A stretch of 64,000 nucleotides of DNA from Bacteroidota bacterium (lineage in GTDB: Bacteria > Bacteroidota > Bacteroidia > Chitinophagales > Saprospiraceae), in contig JASBVF010000058.1 of the NCBI GenBank assembly GCA_030147525.1, positions 182,957-246,956 of the forward strand, read 5' to 3'. Position numbers and translations under genes: made by a program. Shown here piece after piece: positions 16,409 to 25,240 of this stretch. The number at the start of each line of letters is the position of its first letter. The first letter of the stretch is position 1. The notes beneath the pieces are model-generated. The model searched no databases. It saw only the letters and a program-made list of their open reading frames with translations, and was not told the origin of the DNA.

Positions 16409-17233
16409 TTACTTTCCGTTGTTCATTTTTTCGTTCAGGTTTTCAATCAGCTTGCTTTGTTCCCGCAGCATTTGCTTCAGCTCTTTCACCTCGGCCCGGA
16501 CGTAATTTTCGATGTTGTTCGGCGAAGGCAGAAACGGACTGATTTTCGCCCGAACGTACCAAACCTCCCGTACATCGCCCACTGGCACCGTATAGGTATC
16601 GTAAAAATCATTATCGGAACGCAGCTCCAATTGACGGCCTTCTTTTATTTTATTAAAAACCCGCTTCACTACCACATCTCCACGGGTCACCACAACGTAC
16701 ACGTAATTGTCCTTCAGCGCCGTTTCCCAAAGCCCCGGCTCAAGGAAGCTGCACACCACTTTGTCGCCTTCAAATAAAGTCGGCTCCATGCTGTCGCCCG
16801 ATACGTCGAAAGACCGGTGCGTGCCTACCTTATATTTATAGTCGGGCAGGGAGAACGTGGGAAGGTCTTCGATAAAAGCCGGATCCAGCATTTCCCCGGC
16901 ATAACCTGCCTGCGCCGGTATCGGCACGTGCACAATTCGCTCATCCCTGGTGTCGTCCGTAACAACAGTAAGCAGGCGGAAGCCCTGGCCTTCGTTGCCG
17001 GTTTGAAACATCGTTCCCTCTCCGGTAAAAATGTAGAGCGGATTGAGGTTGTACTCTTCGACAGCCTTTCGGAGCAATTCAATGGTCACATCCCGGCGGC
17101 CTTTCAGAATTTCGCTGAGGCTCTGCGGCAGGTAATCCAGTGAAAGCGCAAATTGCCGGCTGGACCGCACCTTGCCTTCTTCCCTGAGTTTGTCATGGCA
17201 TTTGATAAAACGATCGGTTACAATGCTGTTCAT
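16409..17233 (-). CDS. LexA/CI-type repressor with S24 self-cleavage domain
   Basis: 274 residues. Residues about 8-70 form a helix-turn-helix DNA-binding domain (SSRQFAL, PQSLSEILKGRRD). A possible A109-G110 cleavage site lies in PAQAGYAGE. The S24 peptidase fold has S148 in SGDSM and K190 in DVVVKRVF as the Ser-Lys dyad. The last 30 residues are a predicted coiled coil, unusual for LexA. The ATG at 17233 is chosen; an upstream start at 17305 would add residues with no domain match. It is divergent from the DPP11 gene. Role: DNA-damage- or stress-controlled repressor; its own promoter is a likely target. Confidence 0.88.
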   Translation of the reverse strand: MNSIVTDRFIKCHDKLREEGKVRSSRQFALSLDYLPQSLSEILKGRRDVTIELLRKAVEEYNLNPLYIFTGEGTMFQTGNEGQGFRLLTVVTDDTRDERIVHVPIPAQAGYAGEMLDPAFIEDLPTFSLPDYKYKVGTHRSFDVSGDSMEPTLFEGDKVVCSFLEPGLWETALKDNYVYVVVTRGDVVVKRVFNKIKEGRQLELRSDNDFYDTYTVPVGDVREVWYVRAKISPFLPSPNNIENYVRAEVKELKQMLREQSKLIENLNEKMNNGK

Positions 17234-17284
17234 GTCGCTTTTTTGTGAAAGGATACAGGGCGAATTTAGGAAAACCGGCGACAC

Positions 17285-17303
17285 ATGGACTGAAATGATG
17301 GAC
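17285..17303. promoter_or_regulatory. Candidate operator: direct ATGGAC repeat
   Basis: ATGGAC occurs twice (17285-17290 and 17298-17303), with starts 13 bp apart, about 50-70 bp upstream of the repressor ATG. The spacing would put both copies roughly on one DNA face, as expected for an autoregulatory site. This is inference from position only. Confidence 0.3.
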
Positions 17304-17334
17304 AAATTTTAGCAAAAAAGTGATGGAATCAAAT

Positions 17335-17470
17335 GTGGAGTGGAGAGTTGATAGTGGAGAGTTGATAGTGGATAGTAGACGGACATGTGGTTTGACAGGG
17401 AGGCTGAATGTTTCTTTGTCCACCATCAACTCTCCACTATCCACTATCAACTATCCACTATCAACTCTCT
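17335..17470. repeat. Large hairpin of GT(T/G)GATA heptamers
   Basis: The left arm (17335-17379) and right arm (17419-17470) consist of tandem heptamers (GTTGATA, GTGGATA, GTGGAGA) that mirror each other across about 40 nt. It lies between the divergent repressor and DPP11 genes, ending 54 nt before the DPP11 ATG, so it is in the leader of one or both transcripts. Confidence 0.88.
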
Positions 17471-17478
17471 GTTTTTCG

Positions 17479-17486
17479 TATCTTCG
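17479..17486 (+). promoter_or_regulatory. -7-like box TATCTTCG before DPP11
   Basis: TATCTTCG differs from TAnnTTTG by one base and lies 38 nt before the ATG. It directly follows the repeat hairpin, so the hairpin would be upstream of this transcript. No clear -33 box. Confidence 0.35.
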
Positions 17487-17524
17487 CACCCGTCAAATTT
17501 TTAATTAAAATCAAATTATCGATA

Positions 17525-19780
17525 ATGAAAAAACTCATCCTTTCCCTAACCTTTTTGATCGTATTACGCTTTGCAGCGATTGCGGTTGAGGGCATGTGGT
17601 TGCCCCTTTTACTTGGGCTTTTGAATGAAACGGAAATGAAAAGTATGGGCATGAAAATGTCCGCTGAAGACATTTACAGCGTCAACAAAGGCTCGCTGAA
17701 AGATGCCATCGTGCAATTTGGCGGCGGCTGCACCGGCGAAATCATTTCACCCAAAGGCCTGCTGCTCACCAACCACCATTGCGGCTACGGTCAGATTCAG
17801 TCGCACTCCACGCTGGAGCACAACTACCTCGAAGATGGCTTCTGGGCAAAAACCATGGACGCCGAGCTTCCCAATCCGGGGCTGACCGTTACGCTCATCT
17901 CCCGCATCGAAGACATTACGAACATGGTGCTCAACGGCGTCACTGACAAAATGGACAAGCGCACACGCCAGTCCACCATCGATAAAAACCTGGATGAAAT
18001 CCGGAAAAGCTGGAAAAAAGAGGCTTACGAGGACATCCTGATCCGTCCGTTTTTTCACGGCAATCAGTATTTCCTTTTCGTAACGGTGACCTACCGTGAC
18101 ATTCGCCTCGTCGGCACGCCGCCTTCCAGCATCGGCAAGTTCGGCGCTGATACCGACAACTGGGTTTGGCCACGACATACCGGCGATTTTTCGATGTTCC
18201 GGATCTACGCCGGCAAAGACAACCTGCCTGCCGACTATTCCAAAGACAATGTGCCTTACCAGCCCAAACATTTCCTTCCGATCTCCCTCGACGGTGTTCG
18301 GGAAGGTGATTTCACCATGGTATTTGGCTTCCCCGGCCGCACCAACGAATACCTGCCGAGCTATGCCATCGAGCAGATCGTTGACGTACTCGACCCGGCC
18401 AAAATTGCCGTGCGGGACAAAACGCTCGCTATCTGGAATGCCGCCATGCGCTCCGATGCGCAGGTGAAAATTCAATACGCCAGCAAGCAGGCAAGCCTCG
18501 CCAATGCCTGGAAAAAATGGCAGGGCGAAGTACTCGGCCTCACCCAGACAAAGGCAGTGGATAAAAAGCAAAAGTTTGAAGCAAAATTCAAGGCAACGGT
18601 AGCTGCCACGCCTGCTTTTAAAAAGTACGCCAACATCCTCAGCGACTTTCAGCAACTCTACGCCGACATTGCCCCCTATGCAGAGGCCAAGGATTATTAC
18701 GATGAAATTACTTTCCGCAACGTGGAACTCCTTCGCATTGCTTCCCAGGTTAACCGCCTGGTGAAGACGTATGAAAACGAAGGAGAGGCCGGTTTTGATA
18801 ATTTCAACAAACGCCTGCAGGCTTATCTCGATGGTTTTTATAAAAACTACAGCCCGGCGATCGATCAGGAAGTCTTCGGCGAACTGATGCAAATGATGGT
18901 GGAAAAGGTGGACAAGGCATATCTGCCCGAGGGTTTCATCAAAAAGACGGCGGAGTACGGCAATTACGAGCTCATGGCCAAAGATGTTTATCAGAAAACA
19001 TGGCTCACCGACGCCAAAGCTGCCATGACCATGCTCAGCAAATCGCCCAACGATGTGATGATCGCCATACAAACCGATCCGGCCTGCCAGCTTGCTTCCG
19101 CTTTTGACCAGACTTACAATGAAAAAATTATGGTCAAATACAATGAATACAACGAGCAGATCGACGAATTGCAACAGGTTTACATGAAAGCGTTGATGGA
19201 AGTTTTTCCCAATGAAAAATTCTACCCCGACGCCAACGGAACACTGCGTGTCAGCTACGGACGGGTGCAGGGTTATCAGCCGAGAGACGCCGTCAGCTAC
19301 TCCAACACCACTTACCTCGACGGTGTGATGGAAAAATATGTGCCCGGCGATTATGAATTCGACGTACCCGCCAAGTTGCAGGAGCTTTACAAGGCCAGAG
19401 ACTATGGAAAATATGGCGAATCGGGCAGAATGCCGGTTTGTTTCATCGGTTCCAACCACACCACCGGCGGCAACTCCGGCAGTCCGGCCATCGATGCCTA
19501 CGGCAACCTCATCGGCCTGAACTTCGACCGTGTCTGGGAAGGCACGATGAGCGATTACAACTACGACCTTTCGCTCTGCCGGAATATCATGGTGGACATT
19601 CGCTACGTACTTTTCCTAGTGGATAAATTTGCCGGCGCCACCAACCTTATCGAAGAGATGAAGCTGGTACACCCGAAAGGCGATGTGAGATATAAAACGC
19701 CAAATAGTCAAAAACAAAAACCTGATTCGACGATCAAATCAATCAAACCAGACAAGATTGAAAAGATTGAGAAGCAGTAA
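17525..19780 (+). CDS. S46 dipeptidyl peptidase, DPP11 type
   Basis: 751 residues, the family length. Signal peptide at the start (MKKLILSLTFLIVLRF). Catalytic triad: H85 in TNHHCG, D221 in HTGDFS, S651 in GNSGSP. R669 in NFDRVW lies 18 residues after the Ser, matching the Arg that in Porphyromonas DPP11 gives Asp/Glu preference at P1 (DPP7 has Gly there). It probably removes acidic dipeptides in the periplasm. The ATG at 17525 is used; earlier in-frame ATG codons fall in the repeat hairpin. Three peptidases within 12 kb (M1, S9, S46) suggest a peptide-feeding lifestyle. Confidence 0.95.
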   Translation: MKKLILSLTFLIVLRFAAIAVEGMWLPLLLGLLNETEMKSMGMKMSAEDIYSVNKGSLKDAIVQFGGGCTGEIISPKGLLLTNHHCGYGQIQSHSTLEHNYLEDGFWAKTMDAELPNPGLTVTLISRIEDITNMVLNGVTDKMDKRTRQSTIDKNLDEIRKSWKKEAYEDILIRPFFHGNQYFLFVTVTYRDIRLVGTPPSSIGKFGADTDNWVWPRHTGDFSMFRIYAGKDNLPADYSKDNVPYQPKHFLPISLDGVREGDFTMVFGFPGRTNEYLPSYAIEQIVDVLDPAKIAVRDKTLAIWNAAMRSDAQVKIQYASKQASLANAWKKWQGEVLGLTQTKAVDKKQKFEAKFKATVAATPAFKKYANILSDFQQLYADIAPYAEAKDYYDEITFRNVELLRIASQVNRLVKTYENEGEAGFDNFNKRLQAYLDGFYKNYSPAIDQEVFGELMQMMVEKVDKAYLPEGFIKKTAEYGNYELMAKDVYQKTWLTDAKAAMTMLSKSPNDVMIAIQTDPACQLASAFDQTYNEKIMVKYNEYNEQIDELQQVYMKALMEVFPNEKFYPDANGTLRVSYGRVQGYQPRDAVSYSNTTYLDGVMEKYVPGDYEFDVPAKLQELYKARDYGKYGESGRMPVCFIGSNHTTGGNSGSPAIDAYGNLIGLNFDRVWEGTMSDYNYDLSLCRNIMVDIRYVLFLVDKFAGATNLIEEMKLVHPKGDVRYKTPNSQKQKPDSTIKSIKPDKIEKIEKQ

Positions 19781-19792
19781 TTGCTGTTAAAA

Positions 19793-19848
19793 TTGACGGT
19801 AACTTGCCAATGCAGGCCTGAAACCTCCCAGCGGCAAGTTACCGTCAA
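19793..19848. terminator. Perfect 16-bp hairpin between convergent genes
   Basis: TTGACGGTAACTTGCC (19793-19808) pairs exactly with 19833-19848 around a 24-nt loop. It overlaps the stop codon of the B3/B4 gene. Probably a shared terminator, though no T-run follows. Confidence 0.65.
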
Positions 19849-20513
19849 CTTTCAACAAGCATCACCTCTCCTGCTCCGCCGGCATATTTCCGCAGCATCG
19901 TTCCGAATTCGTTCAGCACTTCTTCCAATTTTTCACTTTTATTAAAATCAAAAAAGACGGCAAGAAACCACTGCGTTTCGGGCGTCACCATCGTGCGCAG
20001 GCTGTCGCTCGTGGGGCTTCCGAAAACACCGGAATCATCCCGCAACACCGGCAGCCCCTCAATGTTGAGCGCTCCCCTGCCGATGGCTTCGTAAGGTTCT
20101 CCCTCCCCTCCCCTTCCCAGGCGGACAGGCCCGTTGATCTTTGCAGCATCATAGCCACCGATGGAGAAGCCGGTTTTTACGGAGATCAGGTTCAGGGCAT
20201 CCACCACATTGTTAATTTCATACAACCCCTTGCCTTGCACTACCCGCCGAAGGAGTGCCTCAGCGGAAGGACGGTAGCGACTGGGATCTTTGCCGAGGGT
20301 TTTGTAGGCCGCTCTCGTGGCGTGAAGCTGGGGCAGGTCGTGGATGTTCTCCAGGGCCAGCCGTGCGACGATGCTTTCCAGTTCCTTTTGGATGAAATGT
20401 TGCAGCACTTCCCCGGCAGGTTCAATGTTCACCGGACTTAACAGACAGCCCAGGCGGGCGCCCGGACAGTTTTCATGAATTATTTTTTCGATGGAAATGA
20501 GTGGGAATTTCAT
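19845..20513 (-). CDS. B3/B4 tRNA-binding-domain protein
   Basis: 222 residues resembling the stand-alone B3/4 domain of phenylalanyl-tRNA synthetase beta chains (AYKTLGKDPSRYRPS, VVDALNLISVKTG, SIGGYDAAKI, a LGR/GEGEPYEAIG stretch). In PheT this domain edits mischarged tRNA-Phe; the stand-alone proteins are suspected editing or trans-editing factors. No signal peptide, so cytosolic. The 3' end overlaps a hairpin shared with the DPP11 gene. Confidence 0.85.
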   Translation of the reverse strand: MKFPLISIEKIIHENCPGARLGCLLSPVNIEPAGEVLQHFIQKELESIVARLALENIHDLPQLHATRAAYKTLGKDPSRYRPSAEALLRRVVQGKGLYEINNVVDALNLISVKTGFSIGGYDAAKINGPVRLGRGGEGEPYEAIGRGALNIEGLPVLRDDSGVFGSPTSDSLRTMVTPETQWFLAVFFDFNKSEKLEEVLNEFGTMLRKYAGGAGEVMLVES

Positions 20514-20583
20514 TTGTCAAATTCTTTGAGAATGATGAATTTGGCGAAAAATAAAGTAAAAAGCACTAACTCAACAACTCCGC

Positions 20584-21570
20584 ATGTCATCCACGATCAA
20601 TTGGGGCATCATTGCTCCGGGGCGCATTGCCCATAAATTCGCCCACGACCTCCAACTAGCAGAAGGCGCACGGCTTCACGCCGTCGCTTCCCGTTCGATG
20701 GAGCGGGCCAGCGCTTTTGCCAACCAATACGGCGCTCATCATGCCTACGGCAGCTACGAGGAAATTCTGGACTGCCCGGACCTGGACGTCATCTACATCG
20801 CCTCCCCGCACACGGAACATTTTGCGCACACCTTGATGTGTCTTGAGCGGAAGATTCCTGTTTTGTGTGAAAAACCCCTGGCCATCAATTCCCGGCAGGC
20901 CCGTCAAATGGTGGAAACGGCCCGTGCCAATGATACTTTTCTGATGGATGCCATCTGGACGAGGTTCATTCCGGCCTTCGAAGAAGCTTTGCAACTGCTG
21001 GACGACGGCATTGTCGGTCCGCTGAAAACCATTCGTGCAGACTTTGGCTTCCGGGCAGACTTTCCTCCCGAACATCGGATTTTCAACTTAGCCCTCGGTG
21101 GCGGCGCTCTGCTCGATGTCGGTATTTACCCCATCTTTCTCGCTACACTCCTTTGGGGAAAACCCGATAACGTAAAAGCATCAGCCGCCTTCGGCCCGAC
21201 CGGCGCCGACCTCAGCAGCGCCATGATTTTTGAATATACCGGCAACCGGCTGGCCATTCTTGACGCTTCCATTGCCGTAAACACCAGTATCGAAGCATTT
21301 TTGTATGGTGAAACCGGTACGATGCATATCCACAGCCGCTTCCATCATCCGGCCAAAGTGGCGGTTTCCTATTATGAAAAACCTACGGAGTACTTCGGCC
21401 ACAATTTTACCGGAAACGGTTACTACCATGAAATTTTGGAGGTGTGTGAGTGTTTGAGAAACGGACAGAAAGAAAGTAAAAAACTGCCCCTCAGCTTCAG
21501 CCTCCAACTGATGGAAGTGCTCGATTGGGTCAGAAAGGAGGCCGGAATCGTGTATCCGGGAATTGATTAA
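20584..21570 (+). CDS. Gfo/Idh/MocA family oxidoreductase
   Basis: 328 residues. Rossmann start (INWGIIAPGRIAHKFA) binds NAD(P); the catalytic EKP motif is present (CEKPLAIN, about residue 99), followed by the C-terminal sheet domain with GGGALLDVGIYP. These enzymes oxidise or reduce sugar and inositol derivatives, here most like the trans-1,2-dihydrobenzene-1,2-diol/D-xylose dehydrogenase type branch. Substrate unresolved. It starts 70 nt from the divergent B3/B4 gene. Confidence 0.88.
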   Translation: MSSTINWGIIAPGRIAHKFAHDLQLAEGARLHAVASRSMERASAFANQYGAHHAYGSYEEILDCPDLDVIYIASPHTEHFAHTLMCLERKIPVLCEKPLAINSRQARQMVETARANDTFLMDAIWTRFIPAFEEALQLLDDGIVGPLKTIRADFGFRADFPPEHRIFNLALGGGALLDVGIYPIFLATLLWGKPDNVKASAAFGPTGADLSSAMIFEYTGNRLAILDASIAVNTSIEAFLYGETGTMHIHSRFHHPAKVAVSYYEKPTEYFGHNFTGNGYYHEILEVCECLRNGQKESKKLPLSFSLQLMEVLDWVRKEAGIVYPGID

Positions 21571-21576
21571 ATGCCT

Positions 21577-21584
21577 TAATTTTG
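21577..21584 (+). promoter_or_regulatory. -7 box TAATTTTG before CotH gene
   Basis: An exact match to TAnnTTTG, 38 nt before the ATG at 21622 and directly behind the oxidoreductase stop, so the CotH gene likely has its own promoter. No good -33 box. Confidence 0.5.
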
Positions 21585-21621
21585 AGTTAGCAACAAAATC
21601 ACCTGTTTTTAAATAATTGCA

Positions 21622-23253
21622 ATGTCAAAACGGCACCTCATGCTCACAGCCTTCGGGCTACTCTTGGTTTTATGTCAACTTCAGGCACAGTTAAACTCCT
21701 CCAACCTGCCCATTCTCGTCATTACGACAGAAAACGGCCAGGAAATTCCCGACGAACCCAAGATCAAAGCTCATCTTGGCATCATCTGGAACGGCGACGG
21801 CCAAATGAATTCCCTCAATGACCCTTACAATCATTACGACGGACAGGCCGGCATTGAAATACGGGGCAGTTCTTCCCAGTTTCTTTTTCCCAAAAAAGGC
21901 TATGCGCTGGAAACCCAAAACCTGGACGGCACCAACAACAATGTTTCCATTCTTGGCCTTCCCGCCGAAAACGACTGGGTACTCAACGGCCCTTACAGCG
22001 ACAAAACCCTCATACGCAACGCCCTGGCTTACATCATGGCCGGCTGGCTCATGGATTACGCACCGAGGGTCCGGTTTTGTGAAGTCGTTATCAACGACGA
22101 TTACCGGGGCGTTTACATTTTAACAGAAAAAATAAAGCGGGATAAAAACCGGTTAAACATTGCCACGCTGAACCCTGATGAAAACGAAGGCGACGACCTG
22201 ACCGGTGGCTACATACTGAAGTTTGACAAATTTGACGGAGCGGTTTCCGATGGTTTTCCTTCGCTTTACCCGCCGTTCCCCGGCTCTAACGGTCAAACGG
22301 TTTACCAATACCACTATCCTAAGGCGGATGAAATTTCGGATGCACAAAAAAATTACATCCGCAATTACATAGATGAAATGGAAATGGTGATGAAATCATC
22401 AGGCTTTGCCGACCCGCAGAGTGGATACCGCAAGTACTTTGACGTACCTTCCATCCTGCATTTTATTTTTATCAATGAAATCAGCCGCAACGTAGATGGA
22501 TACCGCCTCAGTACCTACCTCTACAAAGACAAAGACAGCAAAGATCCTCGACTGCACCTTGGCCCGGTTTGGGATTTTAATCTTGGATTTGGCAATGTAA
22601 ACTATTGCACGGGGCCTGGCACAGCTGGTTGGGCGCTGGATTTCAATGATTTCTGCCCGGATGATTATTGGTTAATTCATTTTTGGTGGAAACGCCTGTG
22701 GGATGACCCAGCTTTTCTGGCGGAAATGCGAGACCGGTGGTTTGAATTAAGAGAAAACCAGCTCAGCAACGAACGCATCTTTCACCTGGTCGATTCGCTT
22801 GAAAACCTATTGCAGCAGCCCGCAGCCCGCAACTTCCAGCGGTGGCCTGTGCTTGGTGAGCATGTTTGGCCCAATCCATATGTTCACAACACCTATCCTG
22901 CAGAAATGAACTACCTTAAAAACTGGCTGACCAGCCGGCTGGCTTGGCTCGACAACAACATGGAAATTGTGGCAGACACACAGTTTGTACCCGTGCAGGG
23001 CAGCCTGCCACAGGCGCATCCCAATCCATTCATCGAGGAGGTGACTTTCTGGTATTATGCCGCAGGATATGAAACTGTCACCATTGAAATGTACAATTTA
23101 CAGGGCCAGTCGATCGGAAGGATGATAGACCGTGTGCATCCGGAGGGTGTGCACAGCATGACCTGGGACCAGCCGCTGACGCCGGGGTTTTACTTTTATA
23201 AAATCAAAATTGGCAAGAAGGACTCTGTAGGTGGGAAGCTGCTAAAGTTGTAG
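21622..23253 (+). CDS. CotH-type kinase domain protein with T9SS signal
   Basis: 543 residues. Signal peptide (QLQAQ). Residues about 30-400 are a CotH/spore-coat-H kinase-like fold: GIEIRGSSSQFLFPKKGYALE, DKTLIRNALAY, GVYILTEKIKRDKNR and the metal-binding GPVWDFNLGFGN. CotH proteins phosphorylate other secreted proteins in Bacillus; activity here is inferred. The last 80 residues form a type A T9SS sorting domain (HPNPFIEEVTF, GFYFYKIKIG). So a cell-surface or secreted kinase-like protein, a common Bacteroidota combination. Confidence 0.9.
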   Translation: MSKRHLMLTAFGLLLVLCQLQAQLNSSNLPILVITTENGQEIPDEPKIKAHLGIIWNGDGQMNSLNDPYNHYDGQAGIEIRGSSSQFLFPKKGYALETQNLDGTNNNVSILGLPAENDWVLNGPYSDKTLIRNALAYIMAGWLMDYAPRVRFCEVVINDDYRGVYILTEKIKRDKNRLNIATLNPDENEGDDLTGGYILKFDKFDGAVSDGFPSLYPPFPGSNGQTVYQYHYPKADEISDAQKNYIRNYIDEMEMVMKSSGFADPQSGYRKYFDVPSILHFIFINEISRNVDGYRLSTYLYKDKDSKDPRLHLGPVWDFNLGFGNVNYCTGPGTAGWALDFNDFCPDDYWLIHFWWKRLWDDPAFLAEMRDRWFELRENQLSNERIFHLVDSLENLLQQPAARNFQRWPVLGEHVWPNPYVHNTYPAEMNYLKNWLTSRLAWLDNNMEIVADTQFVPVQGSLPQAHPNPFIEEVTFWYYAAGYETVTIEMYNLQGQSIGRMIDRVHPEGVHSMTWDQPLTPGFYFYKIKIGKKDSVGGKLLKL

Positions 23254-23284
23254 AGGCTGGATGTCCAGCCCCAGGTTTTCGAAC

Positions 23285-23327
23285 AAAAAAAAATCCGGCA
23301 AGAGAAACATCTCTGCCGGATTTTTTT
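23285..23327. terminator. Bidirectional intrinsic terminator
   Basis: An A-run leads into ATCCGGCAAGAG (23292-23303), pairing with CTCTGCCGGAT (23311-23321) plus T-run with one bulged base. A's on the left and T's on the right let it stop both the CotH transcript and the convergent OmpA gene. Confidence 0.88.
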
Positions 23328-23348
23328 CGTCGAATCGGTAAGGACTAA

Positions 23349-24116
23349 TTAGTTACCGATGTTAAGAATTTTACCTGTCTTAGGCTCAGGCTTCGCTACG
23401 GTGCGGCGGTTTTGCGCTTTACCGTCACGAGTGTCGTTAGGAGCGATCGGAGAAGTATCACCACGACCTGCAACAATCAACTGCTCAGGCTTAACACCGT
23501 TGCGGATCAGTCTTTTTACTACAACCATCGCACGGTTGACGCTCAACTGCCAGTTGTCCATACCGGAACCGGCAGGATACTTGGAGCTGTCAGCATGACC
23601 TTCGATGAGCACACGCATGTTTGGATTGTTCTTCAGCGTAGTAGCCAAAGACTCAACTGCCTTGCGAGACTGACGGTTCAGGCGTGCAGAACCGCTGCGG
23701 TACTGGACTGGGTTTTCCAGCGTTACAACCATGTCGCCATTCTGCTCAGTAACAGCTACGTCGCTGCCCATACCGAAAGCGTCTTTAACGTCTTTCTTGA
23801 TTTGAGCAATTTGAGCTTCTTTCGCTTCGAGGTTTTTCTTAGCGCTTGCAAGATCAGCTTTTGCAGCATCGAGGTCTTTGCGGATTCCGGCGATTTCGCC
23901 GTTCAATCTGGCTTTCTCAGCTTCCATCTCTGATTCAAGAGAGGTCACTTTGTCTTCCAGCATTTTTACTTTCTGCTGGCTTTCAGCAAGCGTGCTTGCA
24001 AGTGCATTCTTTTCATCCTGGAGTTGCGTAAATTTTTTCTTCGAAACGCAGGAAGGAAGAACGAGCGCAGTCACCAAAAACAAGGCAAGCATTTTAAGTG
24101 AAAAGTTCATACTCAT
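23349..24116 (-). CDS. OmpA-family lipoprotein with coiled coil
   Basis: 255 residues. Lipoprotein signal to Cys23 (VLPSC). Residues about 27-110 are a long heptad coiled coil; residues about 130-240 are an OmpA-C peptidoglycan-binding domain (IEGHADSS, NWQLSVNRA, GRGDTSP, GKAQNRRT). It probably tethers the outer membrane to the cell wall. The start could also be the second Met at 24110. The C-terminus after NRRT is short and Lys/Pro-rich rather than the usual beta strand. A good -33/-7 promoter lies about 115 nt upstream. Confidence 0.92.
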   Translation of the reverse strand: MSMNFSLKMLALFLVTALVLPSCVSKKKFTQLQDEKNALASTLAESQQKVKMLEDKVTSLESEMEAEKARLNGEIAGIRKDLDAAKADLASAKKNLEAKEAQIAQIKKDVKDAFGMGSDVAVTEQNGDMVVTLENPVQYRSGSARLNRQSRKAVESLATTLKNNPNMRVLIEGHADSSKYPAGSGMDNWQLSVNRAMVVVKRLIRNGVKPEQLIVAGRGDTSPIAPNDTRDGKAQNRRTVAKPEPKTGKILNIGN

Positions 24117-24231
24117 GTCGTTGTAAGATTTTTGTAATTAAAAAAATTTTATAAACTAGAAAAAGATAATGGATCATGCACTATCTATCCTCTAGTTTCT
24201 AAAGTAGGTTAACACCTTTTTGTTCAGCTAG

Positions 24232-24264
24232 CAAAGGTAAAAATTGGCAGAAAATTTCCTCAAA
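24232..24264 (-). promoter_or_regulatory. Bacteroidota promoter for OmpA-like gene
   Basis: On the minus strand TTTG (24264-24261), a 21-nt spacer, and TACCTTTG (24239-24232) match the -33/-7 consensus exactly. Predicted leader about 115 nt. Confidence 0.65.
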
Positions 24265-24324
24265 TAATAATAAAATAGTTCGATTATCTTCGAATAATAC
24301 TGAGAATGGCAGGGAATTAAGTGT

Positions 24325-25080
24325 TTAATCGATAATTTGGAAGGAACGTGTTACGTATGCGAACTGGCCTTTGTCCTGTATCGAGGCTGTAATTGTAAAA
24401 ACTCCACCCTTTTTTATTTTCCGGACAAGCATCTCCTGTTCGTCGGATATTTCGCCTCTGCTGATGGCATTGAGCAGTTTTCTTTTTCTTTCAAACGTAA
24501 AAGCCAGTTGGTCTACATAGCGGGGATCGCCCTCGGGGCCACGCACAAATAACGGGTTTCCGAGATTTTCCATCAATTCGTTCACCGTTGCAGAGTTCCC
24601 TTTCAGAGTGCCCCAGGTCAGCGTGTAGCGCTCGGCGAGTTCGTTGGCTTTGTTACGAAGTGAAAACTGGATGGGTATATTCAGACGAACCTTTACGTTT
24701 TGGCCTTCGTGCATGGCAGGCTTCCAGCGTGGCATGGCAGAAATTACATCCAGGGCAGCTTCTCCGCACCCGTCTCCAATATCCATGAGCAGGGCGGGAT
24801 TCTCCACTTCACCTGTTTCATTCACCACAAAACTTACATAAACTGTTCCCTCGGTATTGCTGGCCTGCGCTTCTTCAGGATATACGAGGTGTCGTGAAAT
24901 AAACTGTACCAGCTCACGATCGGAACATTGCCGGCGGGTTTCTGAAAGCTCCGGGAGTGACTCGCACCCCGGAAAGCAGGGCATAATTTCAACTTTGGTA
25001 AATATTGTATCAGCCTGATATTGTGCATGGAGGCATTGCCAAAAGATCATTCCGGCCAGAACGGCGATAACTTTTCTCAC
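24325..25080 (-). CDS. Secreted TonB C-terminal-domain protein
   Basis: 251 residues. Signal-peptide-like start (VLAGMIFWQCLHAQ). Residues about 60-145 form a TonB C-terminal domain (LVYPEEAQASNTEGTVYVSFVV, ALDVISAMPRWKPAMHEG, IPIQFSL). The proline-rich linker and firm membrane anchor of a classical TonB are missing, so it may be a periplasmic TonB-like partner rather than an energy transducer. The remaining 100 residues are helical and unknown. No receptor or ExbBD gene nearby. Confidence 0.8.
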   Translation of the reverse strand: MRKVIAVLAGMIFWQCLHAQYQADTIFTKVEIMPCFPGCESLPELSETRRQCSDRELVQFISRHLVYPEEAQASNTEGTVYVSFVVNETGEVENPALLMDIGDGCGEAALDVISAMPRWKPAMHEGQNVKVRLNIPIQFSLRNKANELAERYTLTWGTLKGNSATVNELMENLGNPLFVRGPEGDPRYVDQLAFTFERKRKLLNAISRGEISDEQEMLVRKIKKGGVFTITASIQDKGQFAYVTRSFQIID

Positions 25081-25240
25081 AGTCTCGTTTTTGATGATAA
25101 AATCTGTCTTTGAACCAATATTATCTTCCCCATTGATTCATAAGCAAATTTATTCAAATTGTTGAAAACAATTATTTTATCCGGAAAAATCTATGCCAGC
25201 TTGCCGAGTTGTTTCATTAAATGTTGGCCAGGCACAGCAG

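Noticed and set aside
17747..19459. A 570-codon open frame antisense to DPP11
   Set aside because: Same reason: the sense strand carries the full S46 triad over this stretch.
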